IMG/VR virus record: IMGVR_UViG_3300028283_000030
Coordinates: 1 to 24,394 of that record
Strand: one strand, 5' to 3'
From: a virus
DNA length: 24,394 nt
This document shows positions 13,708 through 20,897 of the stretch, one piece after another (positions within the stretch are counted from its first letter, which is position 1; the number at the start of each line of letters is the position of its first letter). The notes below the pieces were generated by a model. It was not told the DNA's origin and did no database searches. It saw only the letters and a list, made by a program, of their open reading frames with translations. The translations under genes and the position numbers were made by a program.

Positions 13708-14196
13708 TCAACAATCTTTACATCCTAATTCAATAATTGCTTTCAATGCTTTATTTCTATGAGATGTGGATCCTTTGAATGCATATCTTGGATTAATTTG
13801 ATACATTCCCTTTCCGTGAGTAGCTACAAGATTTGCTCCTTTTAATTCAGTAAGAGCATTTGCTACTGCACTTGTTGACATTCCTATTTTTTTAGCAATT
13901 AATGTTCTAGATCCACCACCTATTTCAAATGTTGTTTCAGAATCATAATTAGCCAATAAGTAAGCATATGTAGATTTTGCTGGATGAGATAAAGTAATAA
14001 AAATAGGAAGTACGTTTACATATAGTATCATAAACTCTTCCTTAGAGTTGGCAATATAACTATGCTTCTTTATATTCAAATCTACCAAAACTCCATCATT
14101 ATCAAATATTCTATCTCTTTCCATAAGACTTGTTTTTAAATAGCTTTGTTCATATCTCAGAGGAGGTTGATATTTTTGAGATTTTCTACGTGGCAT
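13708..14196 (-). CDS. Winged-helix RepL-like replication/regulatory protein
   Basis: 162 residues from the ATG at 14196 (an upstream TTG would add two). After a variable N-terminus, FITLSHPAKSTYAYLLANYD, SRTLIAKKIGMSTSAVANALTELKGANLV (helix-turn-helix about 98-124) and THGKGMYQINPRYAFKG (wing and NPxYxFKG end) follow the order of plasmid RepL initiators and related wHTH proteins. RepL-type proteins bind an origin next to or inside their own gene; the gap just upstream (14197-14435) has two large inverted repeats. Could instead be an autoregulator. Cys-rich C-terminus (GCKDC). Confidence 0.65.
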   Translation of the reverse strand: MPRRKSQKYQPPLRYEQSYLKTSLMERDRIFDNDGVLVDLNIKKHSYIANSKEEFMILYVNVLPIFITLSHPAKSTYAYLLANYDSETTFEIGGGSRTLIAKKIGMSTSAVANALTELKGANLVATHGKGMYQINPRYAFKGSTSHRNKALKAIIELGCKDC

Positions 14197-14212
14197 GATC
14201 AATAAAATTAAA

Positions 14213-14227
14213 ATTCGTTCTACGAAT
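14213..14227. promoter_or_regulatory. Small inverted repeat over a -7-like box, possible operator
   Basis: ATTCG-N5-CGAAT, 17 nt upstream of the RepL-like ATG, overlaps TATATTCG on the minus strand (14230-14223), which is one base off the TAnnTTTG box. A binding site for the wHTH protein over its own promoter is possible; weak evidence. Confidence 0.3.
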
Positions 14228-14270
14228 ATACGACATTATTCTAAATAATTTAGATAATTATAAAACTATT

Positions 14271-14330
14271 TTCTACACTTTCACAGGAGATATTCTATAC
14301 AGGTAGAAGATGGAGTGGGAAAGTGTAGAA
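14271..14330. repeat. Perfect 12-bp inverted repeat, 36-nt loop
   Basis: TTCTACACTTTC (14271-14282) pairs exactly with GAAAGTGTAGAA (14319-14330). It lies in the only large gap of the minus arm (14197-14435), directly beside a second, longer inverted repeat. Candidate origin or structured RNA element. Confidence 0.75.
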
Positions 14331-14333
14331 TGG

Positions 14334-14398
14334 AAATAGGATATATTTGAAGTTAACGTATTAATCTTAAATTCTTTAACTTCAAATATATCCTATTT
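14334..14398. repeat. Perfect 23-bp inverted repeat, 19-nt loop
   Basis: The left arm 14334-14356 (AAATAGG...AAGTTAA) is the exact reverse complement of 14376-14398 (TTAACTT...CCTATTT). Each arm holds TATATTTG, the Bacteroidota -7 box, so the two arms present it on opposite strands. No T-tract follows either side, so a simple rho-independent terminator is unlikely. The rest of the gap (14197-14435) is AT-rich, with a small palindrome CTAAATAATTTAG at 14241-14253; I see no gene in it. Confidence 0.85.
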
Positions 14399-14435
14399 CT
14401 TATGTTAGTCTATCATACTCCTCATTAATCTTTTT

Positions 14436-14795
14436 TTAATCTACTCCAAACAACTTCTTAGTTTCCACAATCTTCTTTGCATAACTCCCGGGATAGAATC
14501 CTCTGGTCTTTAAATCATGGCAAGCAAGGTCTAAAAGTTCGATATTTTTCTCCTCATAAGTGAGTTCAGGATGGCTTTGTTTTTCGATTTTATGATCAAA
14601 CATATAAGAACGAGGTTCACTGCCTAAATAGGCTCCACATATAACACAATAATGGGGCCTTTTGCTCCATATAAGTAAAAAGAGATCCTTCATCTTATCA
14701 ATACTCTCCTGATCCACCACTTTCCCTTTCTTCTTCAAGGGAGTCCATTTAAGAGGTTTCCTCTTAAACCTGCTGAATAATGACCTCTTCAACAT
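14436..14795 (-). CDS. HNH / NinG-like nuclease
   Basis: 119 residues from the ATG at 14795 (ATG 14816 adds seven and increases the overlap with recA). Basic N-terminus (LKRSLFSRFKRKPLKWTP, KKKGK) then YCVICGAYLGSEPRSYMFDH, KIEKQSHPELTYEEKNIELL and ACHDLKTRGFYPG. The C..C, D-H and C-H positions fit an HNH/zinc fold related to NinG recombination nucleases, with the second zinc half reduced to DLACHD (one Cys instead of CxxC). Position just downstream of and overlapping recA suggests a recombination role rather than a homing element, but both are possible. Confidence 0.65.
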   Translation of the reverse strand: MLKRSLFSRFKRKPLKWTPLKKKGKVVDQESIDKMKDLFLLIWSKRPHYCVICGAYLGSEPRSYMFDHKIEKQSHPELTYEEKNIELLDLACHDLKTRGFYPGSYAKKIVETKKLFGVD

Positions 14796-15765
14796 AGTCT
14801 GTCTTTTTAAGAGCATTAATCACCTTTCTCTTGATCTCTTCATACAATTCAGGGTTGTCATTCATTAGTTGTATAACGTTATCCATTCCCTGTCCTATTT
14901 TAGTCTCTCCATAATAAAAATAAGATGCTGCTTGTCTCATTATACCAAATTCAATAGCATAATCCATTACCTCTCTTTCCTTTGATATACCCACACCCCA
15001 TTGAATCTGAAACTTTGCCTGTCCAAAAGGCTTTCCAATCTTACTCTTAACTACATCTACAGTAGTCTTATTTGCTTCATGCTCTTTATCTCCAATCTTC
15101 CATATTTTCCATCTGGCATCTGCATAAAACTTTATAGCGTTTCCCCCACTAGTAATTGTTGGATCTCCATAACCACCTATATTGGAACGTGTTTGGCTTA
15201 TAATAAATAAGGTAGTTTTATGAATATTTAACAAACCTTTCACTTTCATACAGAATTTACTATTGTTCCTTGCTTGCAGACCTATAGTGCTATCTCCCAT
15301 CTCTCCATCAATAATAGCCTTAGGACAGGCAGCAGTTTGACTATCTATTACAACACATGATACTATATCTTTTTCGATCAATGCTAATACCATATTATAA
15401 CCTACTTCTTGAAAGTCAGGTTGATAGATCAATAAATCATCAGTATTTACACCTATAGCTTCTGCATATTTTTTGTCGAATGAATTTTCAAAGTCAAACA
15501 TTGCTACTTTCTTCTCTGGAAAAGCTTTCTGATATTCAGCAATTTGATGTAAACACAAGGTACTTTTGCCACTTGAGTTTTCACCAAACAACTCTATCAT
15601 CTTTCCAACAGCGGTGCCACCTATTTCCATGGCTTGATTTAGTTGTATGCTTCCTGTACTCACTATAGTAAGATCATTTATAGAAGCTCTTCCCATGCCA
15701 TATTTCCTTTCGAGTTCAGCAAGAATTGCTTCATTTCCTATTTTTTCAATCTTTTGTTTTGCCAT
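14764..15765 (-). CDS. recA: RecA recombinase
   Basis: 333 residues. Walker A GENSSGKST (61-69), catalytic Glu93 in FDFENSFD, Walker B CVVIDS (137-142), MGDSTIGLQAR (156-166), loop-2 region SNIGGYGDPTITSGGNAIKF and a conserved ADARWKIWKIG. Length is close to bacterial RecA, with an acidic/hydrophobic C-terminal domain kept. Pairs and exchanges DNA strands, here for phage recombination and repair, probably with the RecE-like nuclease at 18863. Preceded by the DnaA-like gene by 6 nt and overlapped at its 3' end by the NinG-like gene. Confidence 0.93.
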   Translation of the reverse strand: MAKQKIEKIGNEAILAELERKYGMGRASINDLTIVSTGSIQLNQAMEIGGTAVGKMIELFGENSSGKSTLCLHQIAEYQKAFPEKKVAMFDFENSFDKKYAEAIGVNTDDLLIYQPDFQEVGYNMVLALIEKDIVSCVVIDSQTAACPKAIIDGEMGDSTIGLQARNNSKFCMKVKGLLNIHKTTLFIISQTRSNIGGYGDPTITSGGNAIKFYADARWKIWKIGDKEHEANKTTVDVVKSKIGKPFGQAKFQIQWGVGISKEREVMDYAIEFGIMRQAASYFYYGETKIGQGMDNVIQLMNDNPELYEEIKRKVINALKKTDYVEEVIIQQV

Positions 15766-15771
15766 ATAATT

Positions 15772-16152
15772 TTATTTATCAAAATAATCACTAGTAATTC
15801 CAATTCTTAACAATATTTTACGAACAATGTTTTGATATTTACTCTCCATCTTGTAATGTTCATAGAACTTCATCTTAGAATGTATAACACTCGCATGATC
15901 ACGACATTTTCCATTTCTTCCTTGAAATCGCATAGCTATTCTAGTTTGAGTTTCATCTGTCAGTATTTTAGTAAGTGTTTGTAATATTTGTCTGGGCTCA
16001 AGATACGTTCTCTTCTGAGAAGAAGATGCTATTTCACTAAATGGGAGATTGAATTCACAACACACTGCATCCCGGATAATCTCAAAGGTTACCTTTTTAC
16101 CTAAAATAACAATTCCGGGATATGCCCAATATGAAACTTGGTCATTACTCAT
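15772..16152 (-). CDS. DnaA domain IV-like DNA-binding protein
   Basis: 126 residues. AVCCEFNLPFSEIASSSQKR, YLEPRQILQTLTKIL and CRDHASVIHSKMKFYEHY follow the C-terminal DNA-binding domain of DnaA (v...f.v...el.s.sRkr.....Rqia..L......s...IG..fg.RDHtTVlha). The RDHASVIHS signature at 84-92 is clear. No AAA+ ATPase part exists, so it is a stand-alone origin-binding or regulatory domain. Upstream of recA by 6 nt and overlapping the small gene at 16149. Candidate to recognise DnaA boxes in host or phage DNA. Confidence 0.8.
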   Translation of the reverse strand: MSNDQVSYWAYPGIVILGKKVTFEIIRDAVCCEFNLPFSEIASSSQKRTYLEPRQILQTLTKILTDETQTRIAMRFQGRNGKCRDHASVIHSKMKFYEHYKMESKYQNIVRKILLRIGITSDYFDK

Positions 16153-16349
16153 TTTCGTTTCTTCATTTCAGGATAACGAACATTTTCAAAATTATCAGTA
16201 TGTAAGACAAAACTAATCTCAAAACAATGTCCATTCCCATAAGCTTCAGCAAGTTTGGCCCTGCATATCTCTAATTCCTTCATATCCGGAACTATAATTT
16301 CAGTATCAAACTCACCCTTTACAAACACTTTAATAATTTTTATAGACAT
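16149..16349 (-). CDS. Small hypothetical protein
   Basis: 66 residues: SIKIIKVFVKGEFDTEIIVP, a helix (MKELEICRAKLAEAYGNG) and a strand (CFEISFVLH), ending basic (PEMKKRK). A small alpha/beta protein with no motif known to me. First gene after a terminator-like hairpin and coupled to the DnaA-like gene (4-bp overlap). Confidence 0.55.
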   Translation of the reverse strand: MSIKIIKVFVKGEFDTEIIVPDMKELEICRAKLAEAYGNGHCFEISFVLHTDNFENVRYPEMKKRK

Positions 16350-16374
16350 ATTTTTAGTTTTTAGTTTAAGGACG

Positions 16375-16405
16375 AAAAAGGAGATGAATATAAGAAATCA
16401 TCTCC
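16375..16405 (-). terminator. Rho-independent terminator (minus strand)
   Basis: On the minus strand GGAGATGA (16405-16398), a 10-nt loop and TCATCTCC (16387-16380) form a perfect 8-bp stem followed by TTTTT (16379-16375). An outer, slightly imperfect pairing (AGGAACGAAAA with TTTTCGTCCT) can extend the stem. It ends the unit finishing at 16427 and separates it from the DnaA/recA group. Confidence 0.75.
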
Positions 16406-16426
16406 AATTTTCGTTCCTGAATAATG

Positions 16427-16840
16427 TTAATTTTTAATAATAAGTTCATTAAAATGATTATCAATATACTCAACAGCAGCAAGCATTGCATAATGCTCAA
16501 CATCTTTTCTGTTAAGAAAATCCTGAGAAGATGTGTCCAAACATTTTCCTTTTGGGCAAACATAATAATTGAATATAACCCTATCTGTTTCAGGAACTTG
16601 TGAAATCACAATCCCAATATATACATGAAGACTGTCAAATATTTCAAACAGTGCTGCAGGATTTTTATCAATAATATTGATTAGAAGCTCATCATTAGCT
16701 CCTCTTTCCTTTATTGCTTTTTTAAAATCCTCAGGAACATCATCTGTCTTCGACATGTTCTCAATTAGTTTGTTTGTGAACCATTCCTTGATAACAGTAG
16801 TTACATTTGGATAGGTTTCTAATAATTCTTTTCCTTTCAT
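16427..16840 (-). CDS. Hypothetical protein
   Basis: 137 residues, helical and acidic: KGKELLETYPNVTTVIKEWF ... NDELLINIIDKNPAALFEIF, a central strand (VYIGIVISQVP) and YYVCPKGKCLDTSSQDFLNR, then a C-terminal helix. Two Cys in CPKGKC could bind metal but there is no second pair. Not recognised. Overlaps the gene at 16837 by 4 bp; last gene before a terminator. Confidence 0.6.
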   Translation of the reverse strand: MKGKELLETYPNVTTVIKEWFTNKLIENMSKTDDVPEDFKKAIKERGANDELLINIIDKNPAALFEIFDSLHVYIGIVISQVPETDRVIFNYYVCPKGKCLDTSSQDFLNRKDVEHYAMLAAVEYIDNHFNELIIKN

Positions 16841-17412
16841 ACAGTCTCCTTTTCTTTTTTCAAATATTGTTCTAACTTTTGTTCTGTTAATGTTTCATTT
16901 TCCTCATGATATCCTTCCCAATATTCAACATGCTCCATTAAATTAATGTCGAATTTATCTTCCCAGAAGTTCTTAAGATCATCTGTTTTCTTGAATATTC
17001 TCACCTGAAGAGAGATTTCGTCTCTCGACAAGCCATTTACCTTGATTTTTACTACCTTAGGAAATAAGGATTGAAATTCAGGAGAGGTCTTAGAATATTT
17101 AGATTCTCTGATTAGATTGAAATCACGACTAAATCTTGGATCCAGTTTATACACTACCACGACAAACCCACCTCTTTTATCATAATCCTCCAAAATATTA
17201 TTGGCTCTTTCATATTCAGAGTCTAGAAATTCCCGAAATCTATCAATGTTCTTCGGACGGAAGAGAAGGTAACAAGCATCTTCAAAATGCTCTTCTTGAG
17301 AGTCATCCTTTGCATATCCATTCAAAAACTCATTAGCATGAAGAACATTTCTATCAATCCCAAGAGTGGGTACGAAGAAGATTGAACATATGGTTTTCTT
17401 AATCTCTCCCAT
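16837..17412 (-). CDS. Hypothetical protein
   Basis: 191 residues. TICSIFFVPTLGIDRNVLHA, DACYLLFRPKNIDRFREFLD, GGFVVVVYKLDPRFSRDFNL and a Glu/Lys-rich C-terminal helix (about 160-190). Alternating strands and helices suggest one folded alpha/beta domain plus a coiled tail. No catalytic signature found. It starts 4 nt after the TAG of the small gene at 17416 and in the same frame as it. Confidence 0.6.
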   Translation of the reverse strand: MGEIKKTICSIFFVPTLGIDRNVLHANEFLNGYAKDDSQEEHFEDACYLLFRPKNIDRFREFLDSEYERANNILEDYDKRGGFVVVVYKLDPRFSRDFNLIRESKYSKTSPEFQSLFPKVVKIKVNGLSRDEISLQVRIFKKTDDLKNFWEDKFDINLMEHVEYWEGYHEENETLTEQKLEQYLKKEKETV

Positions 17413-17415
17413 ATT

Positions 17416-17601
17416 CTATTTCTTATATAGTTTAACTTCCACTCTCGGAAAAGCTTTATCTGGAAAAACTTTTTCCCAATACATGGATATACTTTTTATT
17501 CTATCTGTTGAAATGTCCATTTGTTTTAATGTTTTTAAAATTGTCTTAAAATCCTTATCATAAGGATACATTAAATCCTTCATAACACTATCTATATCCA
17601 T
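17416..17601 (-). CDS. Small hypothetical protein
   Basis: 61 residues from the ATG at 17601, which directly follows the stop of the upstream gene (TAATATG); longer readings from 17622 or 17688 would run far into that gene. The sequence is helical then extended: MDIDSVMKDLMYPYDKDFKT ... SISMYWEKVFPD, ending VEVKLYKK. Ends in TAG; TAG-AAT-ATG places the next gene in the same frame. Unknown function. Confidence 0.5.
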   Translation of the reverse strand: MDIDSVMKDLMYPYDKDFKTILKTLKQMDISTDRIKSISMYWEKVFPDKAFPRVEVKLYKK

Positions 17602-17602
17602 A

Positions 17603-17929
17603 TTACAATTTCCTCCATACATTATACCTAAGTTCCTTATCAGAAATGAAGGTGTTGGGGTCATCTGTAAACAGACGAAAAGATACACTATTATAATTAT
17701 AAATCAAATTATGACCTTTATCGTCTGTAATAATATCATTGTCCATAAGATTGATTATATCATCATATTCCACAACTATAGCAGGGATAGATGAAAGATT
17801 ACGTCCAAATTCTTTCATATTCATTTTATTTTCTACAAACATCTCGCTTCCATCTTTTAATATGAAAACTATTCCTGTTAATTCTGTATCAGACTTTTTA
17901 TATCCTAATTGTTCATTTTCATTTTTCAT
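17603..17929 (-). CDS. Hypothetical protein
   Basis: 108 residues: TELTGIVFILKDGSEMFVEN, MKEFGRNLSSIPAIVVEYDD, and a C-terminal FRLFTDDPNTFISDKEL. Acidic, soluble, no family recognised. Its start overlaps the end of the GIY-YIG gene by 11 bp, so it is expressed from the same operon, downstream of the RHH repressor. Confidence 0.6.
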   Translation of the reverse strand: MKNENEQLGYKKSDTELTGIVFILKDGSEMFVENKMNMKEFGRNLSSIPAIVVEYDDIINLMDNDIITDDKGHNLIYNYNSVSFRLFTDDPNTFISDKELRYNVWRKL

Positions 17930-18671
17930 AATTAATATTTGTTAATTTATATTCTTCTTCAAACATAAATATATATCCTTTATAAGTATTTCTGAGTCCA
18001 TTTAGAGTTCTCCACATACTTGCTCTAGAACCATCAATATATTTTGTAGCAGATTCCATATCTTTAAATTCATTTAATAGATTCATATTTGTATCATACA
18101 TTAGTATATTTCTTTTATGATTTATTACTCTAATAGAATAATTCTTAGTAGGATTATATTCTCTTTCATATACAAAAACAAAACCTTTACAATGACATCT
18201 AATTTTTCTGGCAACAGAAGATACAGAAGCTGAATTTGTATTTATTTCTTTTCCAGCCTCTTTACAAGAATCAAAACGTTTGATAAATATTCCTGTTGAA
18301 TCTAACATAACAACGGGAACATGTCTACATAACGAAGCTTTATCTACAGTAGATCGTAAAGATTTTCCTTTTCCATATGGATTAGTAGGTTGCATATTAT
18401 ATCCATATAAAGGGTTATGAGTTTGTAGGAGATTGCTCCAATAGTGTTCTTCTGAATATAAAAATTTCTTTTTACACTTTAATAATCTTTCATAAATAAA
18501 GTTTTCTTTTCCATATTTGTCATAGTCTTCTTGTAAATCTGGAATTCTATGTCTATGAAGTTTTAATTCAGAAAAATGAGCACTTTTTCTTTGATCTAAA
18601 TCAGTAGTTTGACCAACATATATTTTATTATTAATCAAACAAGTTAGTGTATATATTCCAGATCTACCCAT
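17919..18671 (-). CDS. GIY-YIG homing endonuclease with NUMOD modules
   Basis: 250 residues. SGIYTLTCLINNKIYVGQTT (GIY 5-7, YVG 18-20), R28 and H32 in DQRKSAHF, and ENFIYERL acid form the nuclease. Two NUMOD1-like modules follow: MLDSTGIFIKRFDSCKEAGK ... CKGFVFVYE, and MYDTNMNLLNEFKDMESATK ... YKGYIFMFEEEY. Its start overlaps the stop of the RHH gene by 8 bp (ATGGGTAG), so the repressor and the nuclease are translated from one message. Free-standing, no intron borders seen. Confidence 0.92.
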   Translation of the reverse strand: MGRSGIYTLTCLINNKIYVGQTTDLDQRKSAHFSELKLHRHRIPDLQEDYDKYGKENFIYERLLKCKKKFLYSEEHYWSNLLQTHNPLYGYNMQPTNPYGKGKSLRSTVDKASLCRHVPVVMLDSTGIFIKRFDSCKEAGKEINTNSASVSSVARKIRCHCKGFVFVYEREYNPTKNYSIRVINHKRNILMYDTNMNLLNEFKDMESATKYIDGSRASMWRTLNGLRNTYKGYIFMFEEEYKLTNINYEK

Positions 18672-18801
18672 TCTGTAACTCCTTTATAAGAATAGTACGA
18701 ATAAAAGAGGAGAGACTAAGTCCTAAAGACTTAGCTCTCTCCTGAAGTTGTTTCTTAAGCTCTAAAGAAACTCTAATTGTAATATCTTTTTCTTTTATCA
18801 T
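18664..18801 (-). CDS. Ribbon-helix-helix (CopG/Arc-type) repressor, 45 aa
   Basis: ATG at 18801-18799 to TAG at 18666-18664. The product has a beta strand (KDITIRVS), then LELKKQLQERAKSLGLSLSS and FIRTILIKELQNG: the strand, helix A, G-x-S turn and helix B of RHH proteins, with the alternating polar residues (T, R, S) that face the major groove. RHH dimers bind repeated short operators and usually repress their own gene. Directly upstream are a TATATTTG -7 box and a TTGTATA palindrome. The gene sits immediately before, and overlaps, a GIY-YIG endonuclease, which it may hold in check. Short enough to be missed by ordinary gene callers. Confidence 0.8.
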   Translation of the reverse strand: MIKEKDITIRVSLELKKQLQERAKSLGLSLSSFIRTILIKELQNG

Positions 18802-18803
18802 AG

Positions 18804-18820
18804 TTGTATATTTTATACAA
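18804..18820. promoter_or_regulatory. Perfect palindrome, candidate RHH operator
   Basis: TTGTATA-TTT-TATACAA lies 2 nt upstream of the RHH ATG and covers the expected transcription start. A third copy of the half-site, TATACAA, is at 18825-18831, 11 bp (one helical turn) from the copy at 18814-18820 and overlapping the -7 box. Such repeats fit a cooperative RHH binding site. Confidence 0.6.
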
Positions 18821-18828
18821 CAAATATA
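18821..18828 (-). promoter_or_regulatory. -7 box of Bacteroidota-type promoter (minus strand)
   Basis: TATATTTG on the minus strand (18828 to 18821), with ATTG 22 nt further upstream (18854-18851) as a weak -33 element. Start of transcription near 18814, about 13 nt before the RHH ATG. Drives the RHH/GIY-YIG operon. Confidence 0.6.
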
Positions 18829-18862
18829 CAACAAATATTGATAGATTTTACAATTATTAAAA

Positions 18863-19909
18863 TTATTTTCTCAATGGAACTACTCCATTCAATAAATAAT
18901 TTTCTCTACTAATTCCCCACTGATTTTCAATTTGAGACCATTTCAAATCCTCAATAATTGAAGAAACTCCTTGATAATAAGTTCCTTTATATTCAAAGCC
19001 TTCTTTGGCATCCTTAAGATCATCAAAAGTAAGTTGATAAATAAGAGGATTATAATAGTTTGTACTATCACAAACTATAAATGCTAAAGGTTGTATAGAG
19101 TATCCGGGATAATTTATATCTCTATAATATTGAATTGCTTTATGATATACAAACGCTTGTATATAGCTTTTTCTATATAAGAAATATTCCTTAAAAAACC
19201 CCTCCACAGACCAAGTAGTTTTTAAATCATAGGGTCTAATTACCTTATTATGAGTATCTATGATACACTTATCTATCATACTCTTCATCATCAAATCATC
19301 AATCTTATATCCTTCAATCTGTAACTGATTGTGAATTATCCATCTCTCACTATTGACTAGATTAACAATATCCTTTGTTACAAAGTTTGTCTTCAATTCT
19401 TCAACAATCTTCTCTGCATTGGTGACATCCAAGGTAGTCACTACCGTGAGATTATTTGTTCTCACCTTAAGAATTTCGTTGAAATATATCTCCGCATCAC
19501 TTCCTGCAAACTTTCCAATGACAGCTTCATATTTAATTTTAAATCCAGAAGCTACATACGCATCCTGAGAAATGTCTGCAAAATCACGCATAACAACGCC
19601 TTCTTCATTTGTTGCTTCTTTGGTATATTTATACAAAGCCTCAACGAACGAGAGCATTAATCCCGTTGGAGCAGATGCACAAGCAGACATATAGAAGCGG
19701 TTATCGAAAAATTCTGGTTCTAAAAGTAAGGTCTCCACGACAGTGCCAATCACCATCGCCTTTGTTTCCTCGTCTTCAATTTCCTCATTGAGCACCCACT
19801 TGCGATAATATTTTTTGCGGTTCTGTGCAAAATCCTTAAGCGAACTACTTGAATCTAAAGCAGTTGCACGATATTGAGATTCACTTGGTTTACTATTTCC
19901 TGTTATCAT
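18863..19909 (-). CDS. PD-(D/E)XK exonuclease, RecE/Cas4-like
   Basis: 348 residues. GTVVETLLLEPEFFDNRF (55-72) matches the GxxxHxxlLEPexF motif of DUF3799/RecE-like nucleases, with V-E-T in place of the usual His. D213 (MIDKCIID), Y-D228-L-K230 (PYDLKTT) and the following Q251 (YIQAFVYHKA) are the D, DxK and Q/Y-x-x-A active-site residues. Chews one strand of double-stranded ends for recombination, here probably feeding RecA. Last gene of its unit; the RHH promoter lies just downstream. A single-strand annealing partner was not found in the window. Confidence 0.8.
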   Translation of the reverse strand: MITGNSKPSESQYRATALDSSSSLKDFAQNRKKYYRKWVLNEEIEDEETKAMVIGTVVETLLLEPEFFDNRFYMSACASAPTGLMLSFVEALYKYTKEATNEEGVVMRDFADISQDAYVASGFKIKYEAVIGKFAGSDAEIYFNEILKVRTNNLTVVTTLDVTNAEKIVEELKTNFVTKDIVNLVNSERWIIHNQLQIEGYKIDDLMMKSMIDKCIIDTHNKVIRPYDLKTTWSVEGFFKEYFLYRKSYIQAFVYHKAIQYYRDINYPGYSIQPLAFIVCDSTNYYNPLIYQLTFDDLKDAKEGFEYKGTYYQGVSSIIEDLKWSQIENQWGISRENYLLNGVVPLRK

Positions 19910-19911
19910 AA

Positions 19912-20127
19912 TTATTTTAGTTTTTCATGAATATTAATTTCACTATCCCATTCTATTCCCTCTAAATGACTATCCAATACATGAATAGTTCCATCAGATT
20001 GAGTATTTCTCAGTGTAGTTATTACACGCATTTGTTGATCCTCATTACAAAGTATTTGTCTCACCTTGTTATCAGAGAATTTTCCAAATATGATAATGTT
20101 CTTAAGTGTTGGATTTTTCTTCTTCAT
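19912..20127 (-). CDS. Small hypothetical protein
   Basis: 71 residues from ATG 20127 (the longer reading starts at a TTG inside the upstream gene). MKKKNPTLKNIIIFGKFSDN, then IHVLDSHLEGIEWDSEINIH. Basic start, acidic end, two or three strands; not recognised. Two nt before the nuclease gene at 19909. Confidence 0.5.
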   Translation of the reverse strand: MKKKNPTLKNIIIFGKFSDNKVRQILCNEDQQMRVITTLRNTQSDGTIHVLDSHLEGIEWDSEINIHEKLK

Positions 20128-20140
20128 TCTTTTTAGATTA

Positions 20141-20572
20141 TTAACCTTCTCTATTTGATTCAAATATTCTTTCTAAATCATTCTCATTTATTCTATGAAA
20201 TAAATAATCTTCATTACATTCTATCCAATTAATCATACCTATCATTCTTATTCTTCTCTTTTTAAAATCATGAAGAGGAGTTCCTCTAAAATCACAAAGA
20301 ACAGAAGAAACTATTGTAGTAAGAATTGTGAAAATAGAGTAATCTTTCTCCATATATACAGGATTGCATAATTCCGCACCAGATTTATTTCTATTAGCAA
20401 CTATGGAATACATAAATCCCTCACCATACTGTCTCTTATATAGAAAATGTTTTCTAGTTGGTCCATCTGGAAAATAATCAGAAAAGCGATCTTTATCTTC
20501 CATTTCTACTTCTCCTATATATATCCAAATTTTGTCCCATTTATTTTCATTCCCTTCTTCTCTATTTTTCAT
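20141..20572 (-). CDS. Hypothetical protein
   Basis: 143 residues: KWDKIWIYIGEVEMEDKDRF, HFLYKRQYGEGFMYSIVANR, a hydrophobic helix (SIFTILTTIVSSVLCDF) and RRIRMIGMINWIECNEDY. No known motif. Overlaps the gene at 20569 by 4 bp. Confidence 0.55.
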   Translation of the reverse strand: MKNREEGNENKWDKIWIYIGEVEMEDKDRFSDYFPDGPTRKHFLYKRQYGEGFMYSIVANRNKSGAELCNPVYMEKDYSIFTILTTIVSSVLCDFRGTPLHDFKKRRIRMIGMINWIECNEDYLFHRINENDLERIFESNREG

Positions 20573-20883
20573 AAATAATCCTTTATTTTAGATTTTCTAA
20601 ATACCTCTGCATAAACTTTGGCCCATGGTTCAATCTTATTATATCTATTTTTTAGAATATTATAAATAATTTTATCTAAAGATGATTCATACCACTCTTT
20701 ATCAAAATAGATTAGTTCACAATTTTTTAGAAAATTATGTTTAATTTCTCTATTCTTGTTAAAGTCAGAAAGCTCTTTACATAATTCTAAATATCTGGAT
20801 TCCTTTCCTATAAATGAAACATTACAATGTTCATCAAAAGCAATTAATACCAATGATTCTACATATTTATTTTTCTTCTTCAT
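20569..20883 (-). CDS. Hypothetical protein
   Basis: 104 residues: YVESLVLIAFDEHCNVSFIG, KHNFLKNCELIYFDKEWYES, and a helical C-terminus (IIYNILKNRYNKIEPWAKVY). Small alpha/beta protein, not recognised. Fourteen nt after the MT-A70 gene; coupled to the next by ATGA. Confidence 0.55.
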   Translation of the reverse strand: MKKKNKYVESLVLIAFDEHCNVSFIGKESRYLELCKELSDFNKNREIKHNFLKNCELIYFDKEWYESSLDKIIYNILKNRYNKIEPWAKVYAEVFRKSKIKDYL

Positions 20884-20897
20884 TTTCCATGGGTTTG

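Noticed and set aside
14334-14398. 23-bp inverted repeat as a rho-independent terminator
   Set aside because: AT-rich stem with no T-tract on either strand; kept as a structural element instead.
17412-17418. Genome-wide TAG reassignment (TAG-AAT-ATG joins two genes in frame)
   Set aside because: TAG ends 9928 (read-through gives nonsense antisense sequence), 18664 (overlaps next ATG) and 23200 (followed by a terminator), so TAG is working as a stop in this genome.
17602-17688. N-terminal extension MYLFVCLQM... of the small gene at 17416
   Set aside because: Would overlap 86 bp of the preceding gene; an ATG at 17601 follows that gene's stop directly.
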